Source of the DNA: Actinomycetales bacterium
GTDB lineage: Bacteria > Actinomycetota > Actinomycetes > Actinomycetales > Dermatophilaceae
DNA length: 64,000 bases
Direction of reading: 5' to 3'
Assembly: GCA_002748155.1 (NCBI GenBank)
Contig: PDRO01000002.1
Span: 1-64,000, forward strand
Below are positions 38,156-47,075 of the stretch, one piece after another. The notes beneath the pieces are model-generated. The model had not been told where the DNA came from and did not search any database. It saw only the letters and a program-made list of their open reading frames with translations. The translations under genes were made by a program, and so were the position numbers. Position 1 is the stretch's first letter. The number at the start of each line of letters is the position of its first letter.

Positions 38156-39198
38156 GCGAGGACTCCTTGTTGCTGGATTGGGCTGACCAGAGCGCGCGTT
38201 GGTATCCGAGAATCAGATGGCGTCGAAGCGGAACTGAGTGTTCTCAGAGCGTGGTCGAGCAGGACCTGCAGCTCGTTGACCGCAACGCGCGGACCATAAG
38301 TGTTGAACAGACCGGTAACGTTGAGAACTATTTCGTCGACCCCCGCAGCCTTAAATTCCAAGATACCGTTGAGCACTTCGTCAAGGTCGCCCGTAAGAAA
38401 CGCTTTTGCTGCGATCGCTGCTTTCCCGTTGTGCGCAAGGTCGCCAGGGCGCACATCAGCGCCAGCACGGCGCAGCATGTCCAAGTAGTGCTCTGCCTGT
38501 AGGTGAGGGGCATTGCTGGCGAGGGCAAGCTCGTGAGCCGCTCGGTCTCGGCGAGCCAGCGCGACCGGAACCATGGCGACGATTCGGGGCCGCGGCCTCC
38601 CCGCATCCGTAGCGGTCTCCGCGACCGCAGGAACGATGACGTCAGAAACGTAGGAGGCAGGAGTCATCCACGTGATGGCCGCGTCCGCCTCGGCCCCAGC
38701 AAGCTTCGCCATGGCGGGGCGCAATACGCCCAAGCCGAGACTGATGGGTTTGGTGGGAAGAGAGGGCAACTCGCCCGCATATGAGAAGTACTTCCCGGAA
38801 TACTCCACAGCCCCGTCTTTAATCAGGCCACCGGCGATCCGCAGATACTCCCGGGCGGCGCCGATTGGACTCGCATACGGTCGCCCTAGGACGGCCGCCT
38901 GGAAGCTCCGCCCCCCTGGGCCGAAACCCGCAACAATCGGGTGACCAACGGTCGCAGCAATCGAGCGGGCTTGCATCGCAGCCTCGGCGGGGTGACGTAG
39001 CGGCATGAGCGAAACCCCGACACCAACACTGGTCCGAAGCCCAGCACCCGCCAGCGCAGCGAAGGTATGCCAAGCGTCAACGCGAAGAGATTGCCCCTGC
39101 CAGAGCCGTAAGGCACCCGAGTATGCGGCCAGAGCCGCGAACGGAGTCGCTTGCTCCACCTGGCTCGGCACCAGCGGAAGCAGCACGGAGACGTCCAC
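38152..39198 (-). CDS. LLM class (F420/FMN-dependent) oxidoreductase
   Basis: MDVSVLLPLVPSQVEQATPFAALAAYS...TSVGVGVSLMPLRHPAEAAMQARSIAATVGHPIVAGFGPG luciferase-like TIM barrel pattern. Confidence 0.85.
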   Translation of the reverse strand: MDVSVLLPLVPSQVEQATPFAALAAYSGALRLWQGQSLRVDAWHTFAALAGAGLRTSVGVGVSLMPLRHPAEAAMQARSIAATVGHPIVAGFGPGGRSFQAAVLGRPYASPIGAAREYLRIAGGLIKDGAVEYSGKYFSYAGELPSLPTKPISLGLGVLRPAMAKLAGAEADAAITWMTPASYVSDVIVPAVAETATDAGRPRPRIVAMVPVALARRDRAAHELALASNAPHLQAEHYLDMLRRAGADVRPGDLAHNGKAAIAAKAFLTGDLDEVLNGILEFKAAGVDEIVLNVTGLFNTYGPRVAVNELQVLLDHALRTLSSASTPSDSRIPTRALVSPIQQQGVLA

Positions 39199-39345
39199 GT
39201 CACACCTCGGCCAAGCTGGCTGTGAGCACTGCTGCGAAGGTCATGAGTCCCATTCCAGGTGCGTTCAGGCCACCCGGGCAACGGTGCGCAATCGTCAGTA
39301 TGAGGTCATGGCAGCATCTCGCCAGTGGTGACCCGCGGAATGCGT

Positions 39346-40368
39346 CTACAACCAGCGCCGGGACCGGGCTAGCAGAGCCATCTGAAACCTGCTGTTAGCC
39401 CCGAGATCCTCACTCAAGGTGGCTATCATGCGGCGCACGGTGCGAACCGAGAGATTGAGAGTCCGCGCGAGCTTCTCGTCCTTGTAGCCCTGTGCCATGA
39501 GCTCAAGCAAGAGCCGCTCGCTAGGAGAGATGTCACGGTCTTCGCGGACTTCGTCCGTGACCGGTACCTCAGGATCGGATGGCAGAGACGTCGCCGTGGT
39601 CCATCGTCTTTCGAAGAGGTCCGTGGCAGCGGCGCGTAAACCTGCGCTCAACGTGATCAGTGCTCCCTGATCTGGATCGCTTGGCTCCAACGCCACGAAC
39701 ACCCACTCGTCGATAATGACCAAACGCCCGGGCAGGTCGGGGGTGAGGCGGATCTCGACACCGTCGGAGGTTCGCTCGCGCATGCCCGCCATCAGTCGAC
39801 GATCCCGAGCGAACGCGTCAGGAATGATCGTGCGCAGCGAGACCCCGCGCGCGAGGAGCAGATCGTCGAGCGGTTTCGACTCCCGCACGGCGCGGGGGGT
39901 CGGACGGGTCGTCAAGAAGGACCACACACGACGTTTAGTTCCATTAAGGAGCTGTTCCATGCGTTGCAGGATCTCGTCACGATCGGTGAGAACCTCGAGG
40001 CCGTGAGGTGCCGAAACGGTGCGGGCAGCGTTCAGATAGGCCGAGGTCAGGCTCGTGTACTCAGCGCGAGCCAGTCGCAGCATCCGGAGTGCATCGATCA
40101 CTTCGCTCTCGATATGAGCAAGACGATCGGACTTGGCAGCCAAAGGGTTCATCGCTCGCCAGCTCGTGGCATCCACCTGTGAGCGAACAGCCAGGCTGTG
40201 AGACTCCAGTTCGGTCAGCGCTTGCTCGGTCTCGTGTCGGGTGAGATGTGACCGATCCATGAGTTCGATCACGTCAGATCGCGTCAGGACAGCCAAGGAC
40301 TCGAACACTCTGAGCGCGTTTCGGCTGACGAACTCTCCTGGTACGCCTGACACCGTTCCTGTCTCCAC
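39346..40368 (-). CDS. LuxR-type transcriptional regulator with TrmB/HTH-like N-terminus
   Basis: C-terminal LSPSERLLLELMAQGYKDEKLARTLNLSVRTVRRMIATLSEDLGANSRFQMALLARSRRWL. Confidence 0.82.
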   Translation of the reverse strand: METGTVSGVPGEFVSRNALRVFESLAVLTRSDVIELMDRSHLTRHETEQALTELESHSLAVRSQVDATSWRAMNPLAAKSDRLAHIESEVIDALRMLRLARAEYTSLTSAYLNAARTVSAPHGLEVLTDRDEILQRMEQLLNGTKRRVWSFLTTRPTPRAVRESKPLDDLLLARGVSLRTIIPDAFARDRRLMAGMRERTSDGVEIRLTPDLPGRLVIIDEWVFVALEPSDPDQGALITLSAGLRAAATDLFERRWTTATSLPSDPEVPVTDEVREDRDISPSERLLLELMAQGYKDEKLARTLNLSVRTVRRMIATLSEDLGANSRFQMALLARSRRWL

Positions 40369-40605
40369 TCGGTTGACACGACCAGTTTACGAATCGCTTG
40401 ATCCTGCGCTGACCCGGACCCGCGAGTCGGCGATGGGGCGTGCGGTGTGTTAGGTAACGAAGATGCTTGTCCCACATGAATAATCGGGTTCACACGACCT
40501 GAGATCGTCCAGCATGGAAAAGCACCCTGCCGCTCACGAGCGTACGTCGCCGGGGACAGGCAGCCAAGTGGGGTTCACCCCGTTTCGTGAAGGGCCTCCT
40601 GCACG

Positions 40606-41104
40606 GGGTCTGCCCAGGGTCTGGTTGACAGTCATGGTGGGTCGTCGTGTCGGGCCGCTCGGGCGGGCTGGTAGATGGTCTCAAACTCGATGGGGGTCAG
40701 GCGACCGAGGCGGCGTTGCCGCCGCTGGCGGTGGTGGGTGTGTTCGGTCCAGGTGTTGATGCCCGGCACAGCTGGGCGCGGACCCGGCAAGAGACGATCA
40801 CGGGCACTCGGATCGTGGCCCCCTCAGCGGCCAGGTCAGTGATGAGGGGGCACACCATCGTGGGAGCACGTCCCGGGGCGGCGACCGTCCTCGATACCGG
40901 CCAGGGCCAGCCACCGATGCAGACCGGACTCGCAGATCCCGACGTCCTTGGCCACCTCAGACACGGGCGCCTCGGCCCGACGTGACACCGCGATCACATC
41001 GTCGCGGAACTCTTTCGGAAACGCTTGAGGCATGGTCATCATCCTCCCTGCCAGGACTGACAGTCCTAACAGGCTCGGTGTCAACCAGACCCGGGGCAGA
41101 CCCA
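40606..41104 (-). mobile_element. internally deleted IS3-family element with both terminal inverted repeats
   Basis: TIRs GGGTCTGCCCAGGGTCTGGTTGACA (40606-40630) and TGTCAACCAGACCCGGGGCAGACCC (41080-41104); minus strand retains OrfA N-term MTMPQAFPKEFRDDVIAVSRRAEAPVSEVAKDVGICESGLHRWL and OrfB C-term NTWTEHTHHRQRRQRRLGRLTPIEFETIYQ. Confidence 0.88.
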
Positions 41105-41315
41105 CCCCAACACCAAACCCACCATCCGTTCCCACGCGTGGCTCATCACTGCCTGACAGGCTTGACAAGGAATAAGAGCATCCGGCCCGAGTGCTGGCGC
41201 GAACCTGCCATGCCCCGTCCCGGTCAGCCGCACCGCTTGTCATGACTCGATTGCGGAGCGAGGCTAGAGACACGAGGTTCCGGCTATCTCTTCCGAGAAC
41301 CACGAAGGAGGAAAA

Positions 41316-41453
41316 ATGCGAGCGATCGCAGGAACGCTGATGACGGCCGTCGTGATCTCGATGGCCGCTCCGCAAATCTCGACACCGGCTGATTACAACG
41401 ACACAACGCCACATGGGAACGACACGCTCTCGGTCTGCTTCCTATGCTGGTAG
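41316..41453 (+). CDS. small Cys-containing peptide, possible secreted or RiPP precursor (not in ORF track)
   Basis: RBS AAGGAGGA; MRAIAGTLMTAVVISMAAPQISTPADYNDTTPHGNDTLSVCFLCW*; followed by strong hairpin. Confidence 0.6.
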   Translation: MRAIAGTLMTAVVISMAAPQISTPADYNDTTPHGNDTLSVCFLCW

Positions 41454-41467
41454 TCAAACCGTGCGTT

Positions 41468-41506
41468 GTGCCTCGGGATTCCCATACAGGGGGAACCCCG
41501 AGGCAC
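41468..41506. terminator. hairpin terminator between convergent genes
   Basis: GTGCCTCGGGATTCCC / GGGAACCCCGAGGCAC, 16-bp stem with one mismatch. Confidence 0.75.
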
Positions 41507-41668
41507 TCCGCGTTTCCGGCTACTCCCCGGCTCTTCGCGCTTGAGTGCCAGGTGAGTACAACGCGCCCGTAGGCGGGCTGTGTCGGGGGTTGGGGGGGTC
41601 GAGCGCGAGGTCGGCGAGTTGACGGTGACTGTGGCACTGGGGTGATGGGCGGGGTGACCTGGAGACGG

Positions 41669-42613
41669 CTAGTCCATCGACATCTCGTGTTCTTGAAGGC
41701 TCTCCCTCGGGTTGACCGCGTAGATTCTGATTCCGTCCAAAACAGCCCGTTGAATGACTGCCGGGACCTTCCGCGGAGCAAGCCCGTGGAGTGAGACTTT
41801 GGGATCTTTGACAACCGCCCTCACCGTCTCGGGGACGAGCGAGAGGAACTGCTCCACATCATCAGGGTCGAGCGTGAATTCGACTACGGAAAACCGAGAA
41901 TCAGCCGCAATCTCTTCGGCAGTTCCCCGACTGGTCACGATACCGCCCTTGAGAACGAGGATCCGGTCGCACACCTCGCTGGCCTCGGCCGCGTCTATGG
42001 AACACCATAGGACTCCGGCCCCTTGGCGGCGCTGCTCCAAAATGGCTGATCGCACTAAGGACCTCTCGTCAGCGTTCAAACCGGCGGTGGCTTCATACAA
42101 GACAAGAACCTCCGGATCGCGGACAAGCAAGCACGCGAGCTCGACTCGCCGCAACAATCCCGGACTCAGTTCTCCGGTCAACCGTCGTGAGTGCTCGACT
42201 AGGCGCAAGTCTCGGAAGAGCTCATCACAGCGCGACCGCGCCTGCTCCATGCTCGCGCCCGCAAGCATCGCACTGGCAACAACACACTCCGTTGCGGTCC
42301 GCTGGACATCGAAACCGGCCGGCTCGAAGAGAACACCAACACGATCGCGCAGTTCGTCAGTGTCGGTCGCCGGAGAAAGCCCCAACACCGTCACTGTGCC
42401 TTCCTCGGGGACCAAACTCCCGGTGACAAGGCGCGCCACGGCTGACTTGCCTGACCCCGGCTCACCGACGATACCGACGATCTCGCCGCGACCGACAACG
42501 ACGCTCACTCCCCGAAGCGCGGGAAGGCCACTCGGATACCTGACATGGACACTGGCGATGACGACGGCGCGCGATTCGCGAACAGAGGTGAACTGAGTCA
42601 AGACCGATGTCAC
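41669..42613 (-). CDS. orphan ABC transporter ATP-binding protein
   Basis: GIVGEPGSGKSAVARLVTG Walker A, LSPGLLRRVELACLLVRDPEVLVLYEATAGL degenerate signature; no adjacent permease. Confidence 0.78.
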   Translation of the reverse strand: MTSVLTQFTSVRESRAVVIASVHVRYPSGLPALRGVSVVVGRGEIVGIVGEPGSGKSAVARLVTGSLVPEEGTVTVLGLSPATDTDELRDRVGVLFEPAGFDVQRTATECVVASAMLAGASMEQARSRCDELFRDLRLVEHSRRLTGELSPGLLRRVELACLLVRDPEVLVLYEATAGLNADERSLVRSAILEQRRQGAGVLWCSIDAAEASEVCDRILVLKGGIVTSRGTAEEIAADSRFSVVEFTLDPDDVEQFLSLVPETVRAVVKDPKVSLHGLAPRKVPAVIQRAVLDGIRIYAVNPRESLQEHEMSMD

Positions 42614-42713
42614 AGAGACCTCTCTTGCAGGTACGGTGCCGTAAGTATGCTGGCGTTCGGCTGGCTCAGCGTGAACCGCAGCTGCCGGGATCGCAACGAC
42701 GAACGGTCCAACG

Positions 42714-42757
42714 CCTTGACGCTAGAAGCTCCGAGCCTTGACGCTAGAAGCTCCGAG
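42714..42757. repeat. 22-bp perfect tandem duplication
   Basis: CCTTGACGCTAGAAGCTCCGAG at 42714-42735 and 42736-42757. Confidence 0.95.
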
Positions 42758-42832
42758 AGGGGTAATACCACCAACGGGCGCTGTCAGCAACTGGCAGGGG
42801 CAGCTTCGTGCAATCTAGTCGCGTTTGCCGGG

Positions 42833-42905
42833 CGCCCCCGGCAGGACTCGAACCTGCAACCTGCGGATTAGAAGGCCGCTGCACTATCCGTTGTGCTACG
42901 GGGGC
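42833..42905 (-). tRNA. tRNA-Arg (anticodon TCT)
   Basis: GCCCCCGTAGCACAACGGATAGTGCAGCGGCCTTCTAATCCGCAGGTTGCAGGTTCGAGTCCTGCCGGGGGCG cloverleaf. Confidence 0.92.
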
Positions 42906-42983
42906 AAGCTGACGCCGGCCGGGTGGAGCGGTCGGCGACCCAGCAAGTCTAGGACTCATCCGATGAGGCCCTTGGGCGGACGG

Positions 42984-44153
42984 TCACCTGGCTCCGGTGA
43001 GCACGCTGCCTCCAGTGAACACTCGGCGGCTGCTCGTGATCGCATCAAGCAACACGCGCTCGTGCTCGATCGCGGCTGTCTCGGCGACGCCTCTGTGCAT
43101 CCGGGAGCGCAACAGGGCTAGGGCGCTCGCAGCGTCCTGGAAGGAGCGCATGGCTTGGCCAGCGGCGGCACCTCGCGCCTTTGCCCATCGGCGGGCAGCA
43201 CGGCGGCCGGACGCCGACGCGAGCATGGCGACCTCTTGGTGGGAGAACCAGCCAGCATCGGCGTATCGGCTGAGGAAACGCCTGATGGTCGCCGACTCTC
43301 GGTGACGGAGCACGGCGATGAGCACCACGAAGCCGATGAAGATCGGCACCTGGAAGAAGAAGTAGGTCTCGAAGTAGACCCCGACGGTGGCGCTGGCATT
43401 CCAGATGCCGTGCAGCAAAATGGCGCACAGATAACCGAGGGTCCCGAAACCGACCCGCCCCGTTGTGGTGCGGGCAACGGCTACCCCCAGCCCCAGCCCG
43501 ATACCGATGAACGCCGTGAACAGCGGGTGTGCGAAGGGGCCCATGACACAGCGCAACACGAAGACGATAGTGAGTGACTCCGCCCCCTGCTCCTGGAACG
43601 CCTGTGCCAGGTACACGATGTTCTCGCTGAAGGCGAAGCCCGCCCCAGCCAGCCCGGCATACACGATTCCGTCGATGACTCCGTCGAACTCCCGGCGCCG
43701 GATCACCGCGATGGCCAGCACCGCGAGCCCTTTGAGTCCTTCCTCGACCGGCGGCGCTGCGAGGATCGCCGTCAGCGAATCGGCCTGGGCGAAACCGCTC
43801 TTCATGAGCATGACTTCAGCTGTCGTGTTCAGCAGCAGGGCCCCTACCGGTGCACAGAGGGCACCCCAGAGAAACGCGAAGACGAGGTAGCGGGCGGGCT
43901 CGGCTTCGAGCCGGTCGAGCCACAGGTAGACCGGTACGACGACGAGCAGCGGCAACGCCGCCAGCAGGGCCGTAAGTGAGGCCAATTGCACGCCGAACGC
44001 CATGCCGTTGAACACGGCCAGCAGCACCCAGCACACCAAGAACACCGTGACCAGGGCGCCGTAGCCGAGGACCCGGCGCAACCCGGGCCGGGCGGTCGGG
44101 TTGGCTGCTGGTCTCGGCGACGGGTGGGGTGGAATTGACCCGGAGAGCATGCC
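42984..44153 (-). CDS. PrsW-type intramembrane metalloprotease
   Basis: APPVEEGLKGLAVLAI, GLAGAGFAFSENIVYL, FAHPLFTAFIGIGLG PrsW motifs; ORF open to 44234, start likely near 44150. Confidence 0.82.
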   Translation of the reverse strand, partial: GMLSGSIPPHPSPRPAANPTARPGLRRVLGYGALVTVFLVCWVLLAVFNGMAFGVQLASLTALLAALPLLVVVPVYLWLDRLEAEPARYLVFAFLWGALCAPVGALLLNTTAEVMLMKSGFAQADSLTAILAAPPVEEGLKGLAVLAIAVIRRREFDGVIDGIVYAGLAGAGFAFSENIVYLAQAFQEQGAESLTIVFVLRCVMGPFAHPLFTAFIGIGLGLGVAVARTTTGRVGFGTLGYLCAILLHGIWNASATVGVYFETYFFFQVPIFIGFVVLIAVLRHRESATIRRFLSRYADAGWFSHQEVAMLASASGRRAARRWAKARGAAAGQAMRSFQDAASALALLRSRMHRGVAETAAIEHERVLLDAITSSRRVFTGGSVLTGAR

Positions 44154-44247
44154 GGTCAGAGTAGCCCAGCAGACGACATCGAACTCGGCGCCGGCGTATG
44201 CCGGGTTCGGCCGGACAGACCCTCGGTGCACCACCTAGGCTGTCGGG

Positions 44248-44994
44248 GTGAGCACGTCCGCATTCCCCACTTCTGAATCGACCGAGCCTGCCAATCCGGT
44301 CACCTCGCCCGAGTCTCACGCCCACGGCGACACGACCCGACCTTCAGATCGGGCTCTGGCCGACCGCATCGTGTGGATCGACTGCGAGATGACCGGGCTG
44401 TCTCTGGAGCACGATGCGCTCATCGAGGTCGCGGCGCTAGTCACCGACTACGAGCTCACCGTGCTCGGCACCGGGATCGATGTCGTCATCCGCCCCCCGG
44501 ACGAAGCGCTCGCCCAGATGGACGATTTCGTCCGTGACATGCACACGACCTCCGGGCTGCTCGACGAGCTGGCGGCCGGGGCCACCCTGCGCGAGGCGCA
44601 ACAGCAGGTTCTCGACTACGTTCGCACCTGGGTGCCCGAGCCACAGCGAGCTCCCCTCGGCGGCAACACCGTCGCCACCGATCGCGGTTTCCTCGCCCGC
44701 GACCTACCCGAGTTGGAAAGCTGGCTGCACTACCGGATCATCGATGTCTCCTCGATCAAGGAGCTGGCCCGACGCTGGTACCCCCGGGCATACTTCAACG
44801 CCCCCGCCAAGTCCGGGGGGCACCGTGCGCTGGCCGACATCCGGGAATCGATCGCAGAGCTCGCGTACTACCGGGCTGCCGTCTTCGTCCCGCCACCCGG
44901 CCCGGACTCCGCGACGGCGCGGGCCCTCGGTGAGCACTTCGTCGTCGATCACACCACCCTGCAGCCGAGCCCACGATCTGGTTCGGAGCACTGA
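44248..44994 (+). CDS. orn: oligoribonuclease
   Basis: IVWIDCEMTGLSLEHDALIEVAALVTDYEL, IDVSSIKELARRWYP, GGHRALADIRESI. Confidence 0.93.
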   Translation: MSTSAFPTSESTEPANPVTSPESHAHGDTTRPSDRALADRIVWIDCEMTGLSLEHDALIEVAALVTDYELTVLGTGIDVVIRPPDEALAQMDDFVRDMHTTSGLLDELAAGATLREAQQQVLDYVRTWVPEPQRAPLGGNTVATDRGFLARDLPELESWLHYRIIDVSSIKELARRWYPRAYFNAPAKSGGHRALADIRESIAELAYYRAAVFVPPPGPDSATARALGEHFVVDHTTLQPSPRSGSEH

Positions 44995-45059
44995 TCCGGA
45001 CCCGGTACGATTGGCCGTTGGGCATCCGGCCGGGTCTGGTCTTGGAGCGGGTGCACACG

Positions 45060-45132
45060 GTGGGTGTAGCTCAGCTGGTAGAGCACCGGGTTGTGGTCCC
45101 GGTTGTCGCGGGTTCGAATCCCGTCACTCACC
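45060..45132 (+). tRNA. tRNA-His (anticodon GTG)
   Basis: GTGGGTGTAGCTCAGCTGGTAGAGCACCGGGTTGTGGTCCCGGTTGTCGCGGGTTCGAATCCCGTCACTCACC. Confidence 0.95.
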
Positions 45133-45487
45133 CCAGAATGCTCAGGGTTCGAGATCTCGACCGAGGGACCATCCGTGGAGGACCGACCGGGCTGAGCTGT
45201 GGCTGCCCGCAGATGACATTGGCGCCCACCCTCGGGGCTACCAATGACACCGTTTACACCCTGGATCACTGAAAAGGCCTGCCCGCCCTAGCGAGAGGCG
45301 CGTTCCTGACGCTGACTTTTGTCCGGTACGGGACGGTTGTGGATGCTTCGTCCACCTATCTCTCGGGCCACTGGAGTGAGCGCGTCGGCCTGCAGCTCTG
45401 TCAGTTTCAGCCCATCGTAGGTGTCCTCTGGCCGACCCGAAGGAGCCACGGCTGACGAGGACGAGGATTGGGTTATGCCTGGCAACT

Positions 45488-46050
45488 ATGGGGCAAGCCC
45501 AGAGCGGCGGCGCAGCGGCACAGGCGAACGCGACCTTGACCCTGCGGAATTGGCACATCGGCCGGATGATCGACGTCGAGGTACTCAAGGAAGGCCGTGC
45601 AGGCTACGACCAAGAGATTGTGGCGACACTGTCGCCACTATTGAGCTGGTCCCACTTCAGGGAGATCGTCGCGCTCCCGCACGCTGAAGCCCGATCCTTC
45701 TACGCGAATGAAGCGGCACACGGAACCTCAGTGTCCGGGACCTGCGCTACGCCATCTCCCACAAAGGCGTTCGATCGTCGTGAGATCGCTGGCTCGCAGA
45801 TCCCCGAAGGCTCGGCGGTCCCGTTGGACGCCTTCCGCGATCCGATGCTGCTGGCTGTCCATGTGTTCGCCGGGCGGTGCCGCGACCAGATCGAGCTACT
45901 TGAACTCCACAAGGACGGGATCGTCGTCGCGGAGTACTGGACGACGTCCCACCGAAAGTACAACTCCAGACTCGCATCCAGGCGATCTACCGGGAGGCGC
46001 AGGAGCGGATCGCCCGGAGGTAGCTCACCGCAGCGGCGGAAGGGGACAGC
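45488..46050 (+). pseudogene. decayed DUF1016/YhcG (PDDEXK-like) family gene
   Basis: WHIGRMIDVEVLKEGRAGYDQEIVATLSPLLSWSHFREIVALPHAEARSFYANEA, then SVRDLRYAISHKG in another frame, then KAFDRREIAGSQIPEGSAVPLDAFRDPMLL, then IELLELHKDGIVVAEYWT; frameshifted and internally deleted. Confidence 0.7.
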
Positions 46051-46199
46051 GAGGAGTAGGGATTGGCAGGCACTGAACGCATCCTCGCCGGCAGCAGGTA
46101 GTGGGTTCTAAGCGACGGGGTTACTATCTCGGAGTGGAGTTGGCGAATACGCCACTCAGACAGGCTGATATCGCTGGGTCGGCACCATGAGGAGGTCTC

Positions 46200-46835
46200 G
46201 TGACCGACGGCTGCACTCGCGCTCGACCAAGGGTCGTGCGGAGCCTTCTGCTGCTCGTTGCGCTGCTGATGGGGTATGCCGCGAGCTCGGGGTATGCCGC
46301 GGCACCGGCCGCGGCCGGGCCCGCAGTCGTGCCCGCGCACAGTTCCTTGATCTCGGTCACGCCTGCTGACGGCGCGGTCCTGGACACCGGACCGGCCGAG
46401 ATCATCTTCCTCTTCAACGAGAATATCTCCACCACTTTCGCGCAGGTGGCGCTGTCCCGCTCGGGCACTGTCGTGCCGACCTCGCCGCTGACCATCACCG
46501 GCCCCGAGCTCAAAGTAGCCGTCGACCCGCGGCCCGGGCCCGGCGACTACCGGGTGGCCTACCGGGTGGTCAGCGCGGACGGGCACCCGATCAGCGGCGA
46601 GAGCACGTTCACCGTGCGGGGTGATGCACAGACCGAGCCGTCGACACGGGCCTCGTCAGCCGGCAACGACCCGACCACACCCTCCACGGCGTCGCCACCG
46701 CCCGAGACCAACGACCCGGCGGCAGCGCCGGCAGCCGAGTCGTCCGCGACCGGAAGCGGAGGATTGCTCATCGGCGGCCTCGGCCTGATCGTGGCAGCCG
46801 CAGGGATCGGCTTCTGGTTGCTTCGTCGGCCTTAG
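46200..46835 (+). CDS. CopC-domain copper resistance protein
   Basis: Signal peptide, AHSSLISVTPADGAVLDTGPAEIIFLFNENI...GDYRVAYRVVSADGHPISGESTFTV, C-terminal TM. Confidence 0.9.
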   Translation: MTDGCTRARPRVVRSLLLLVALLMGYAASSGYAAAPAAAGPAVVPAHSSLISVTPADGAVLDTGPAEIIFLFNENISTTFAQVALSRSGTVVPTSPLTITGPELKVAVDPRPGPGDYRVAYRVVSADGHPISGESTFTVRGDAQTEPSTRASSAGNDPTTPSTASPPPETNDPAAAPAAESSATGSGGLLIGGLGLIVAAAGIGFWLLRRP

Positions 46836-46911
46836 CCCCGGCCAGGCGGGTGGCCTGTCCGTGACGCACAGGCCGCAGGATCGCGTGCCACGATTGCGGT
46901 GATCAAGTCAG

Positions 46912-46986
46912 TGGTGCGCCGCCAGGGATTCGAACCCCGAACCCAGTGATTAAGAGTCACTTGCTCTGCCATTGAGCTAGCGGCGC
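46912..46986 (-). tRNA. tRNA-Lys (anticodon CTT), CCA encoded
   Basis: GCGCCGCTAGCTCAATGGCAGAGCAAGTGACTCTTAATCACTGGGTTCGGGGTTCGAATCCCTGGCGGCGCACCA. Confidence 0.93.
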
Positions 46987-47075
46987 GCAACGAGCCAAGA
47001 CTGTACACGTTCACTGTCGTAGCGGGGAAATCGGTTGGCCACAGGCCGGCCACGTCCACCCGGCCACCGGGGATT

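Noticed and set aside
26035-42905. Possible site-specific integrative island bounded by tRNA-Arg att repeats
   Set aside because: I looked for a duplicate of the tRNA-Arg 3' end near 25.8-26.3 kb and saw none; no integrase gene is present in the window.
45288-45485. 65-aa minus-strand ORF downstream of tRNA-His as an integrase remnant
   Set aside because: No recombinase motif (R..HxxR..Y) recognisable; left unassigned.
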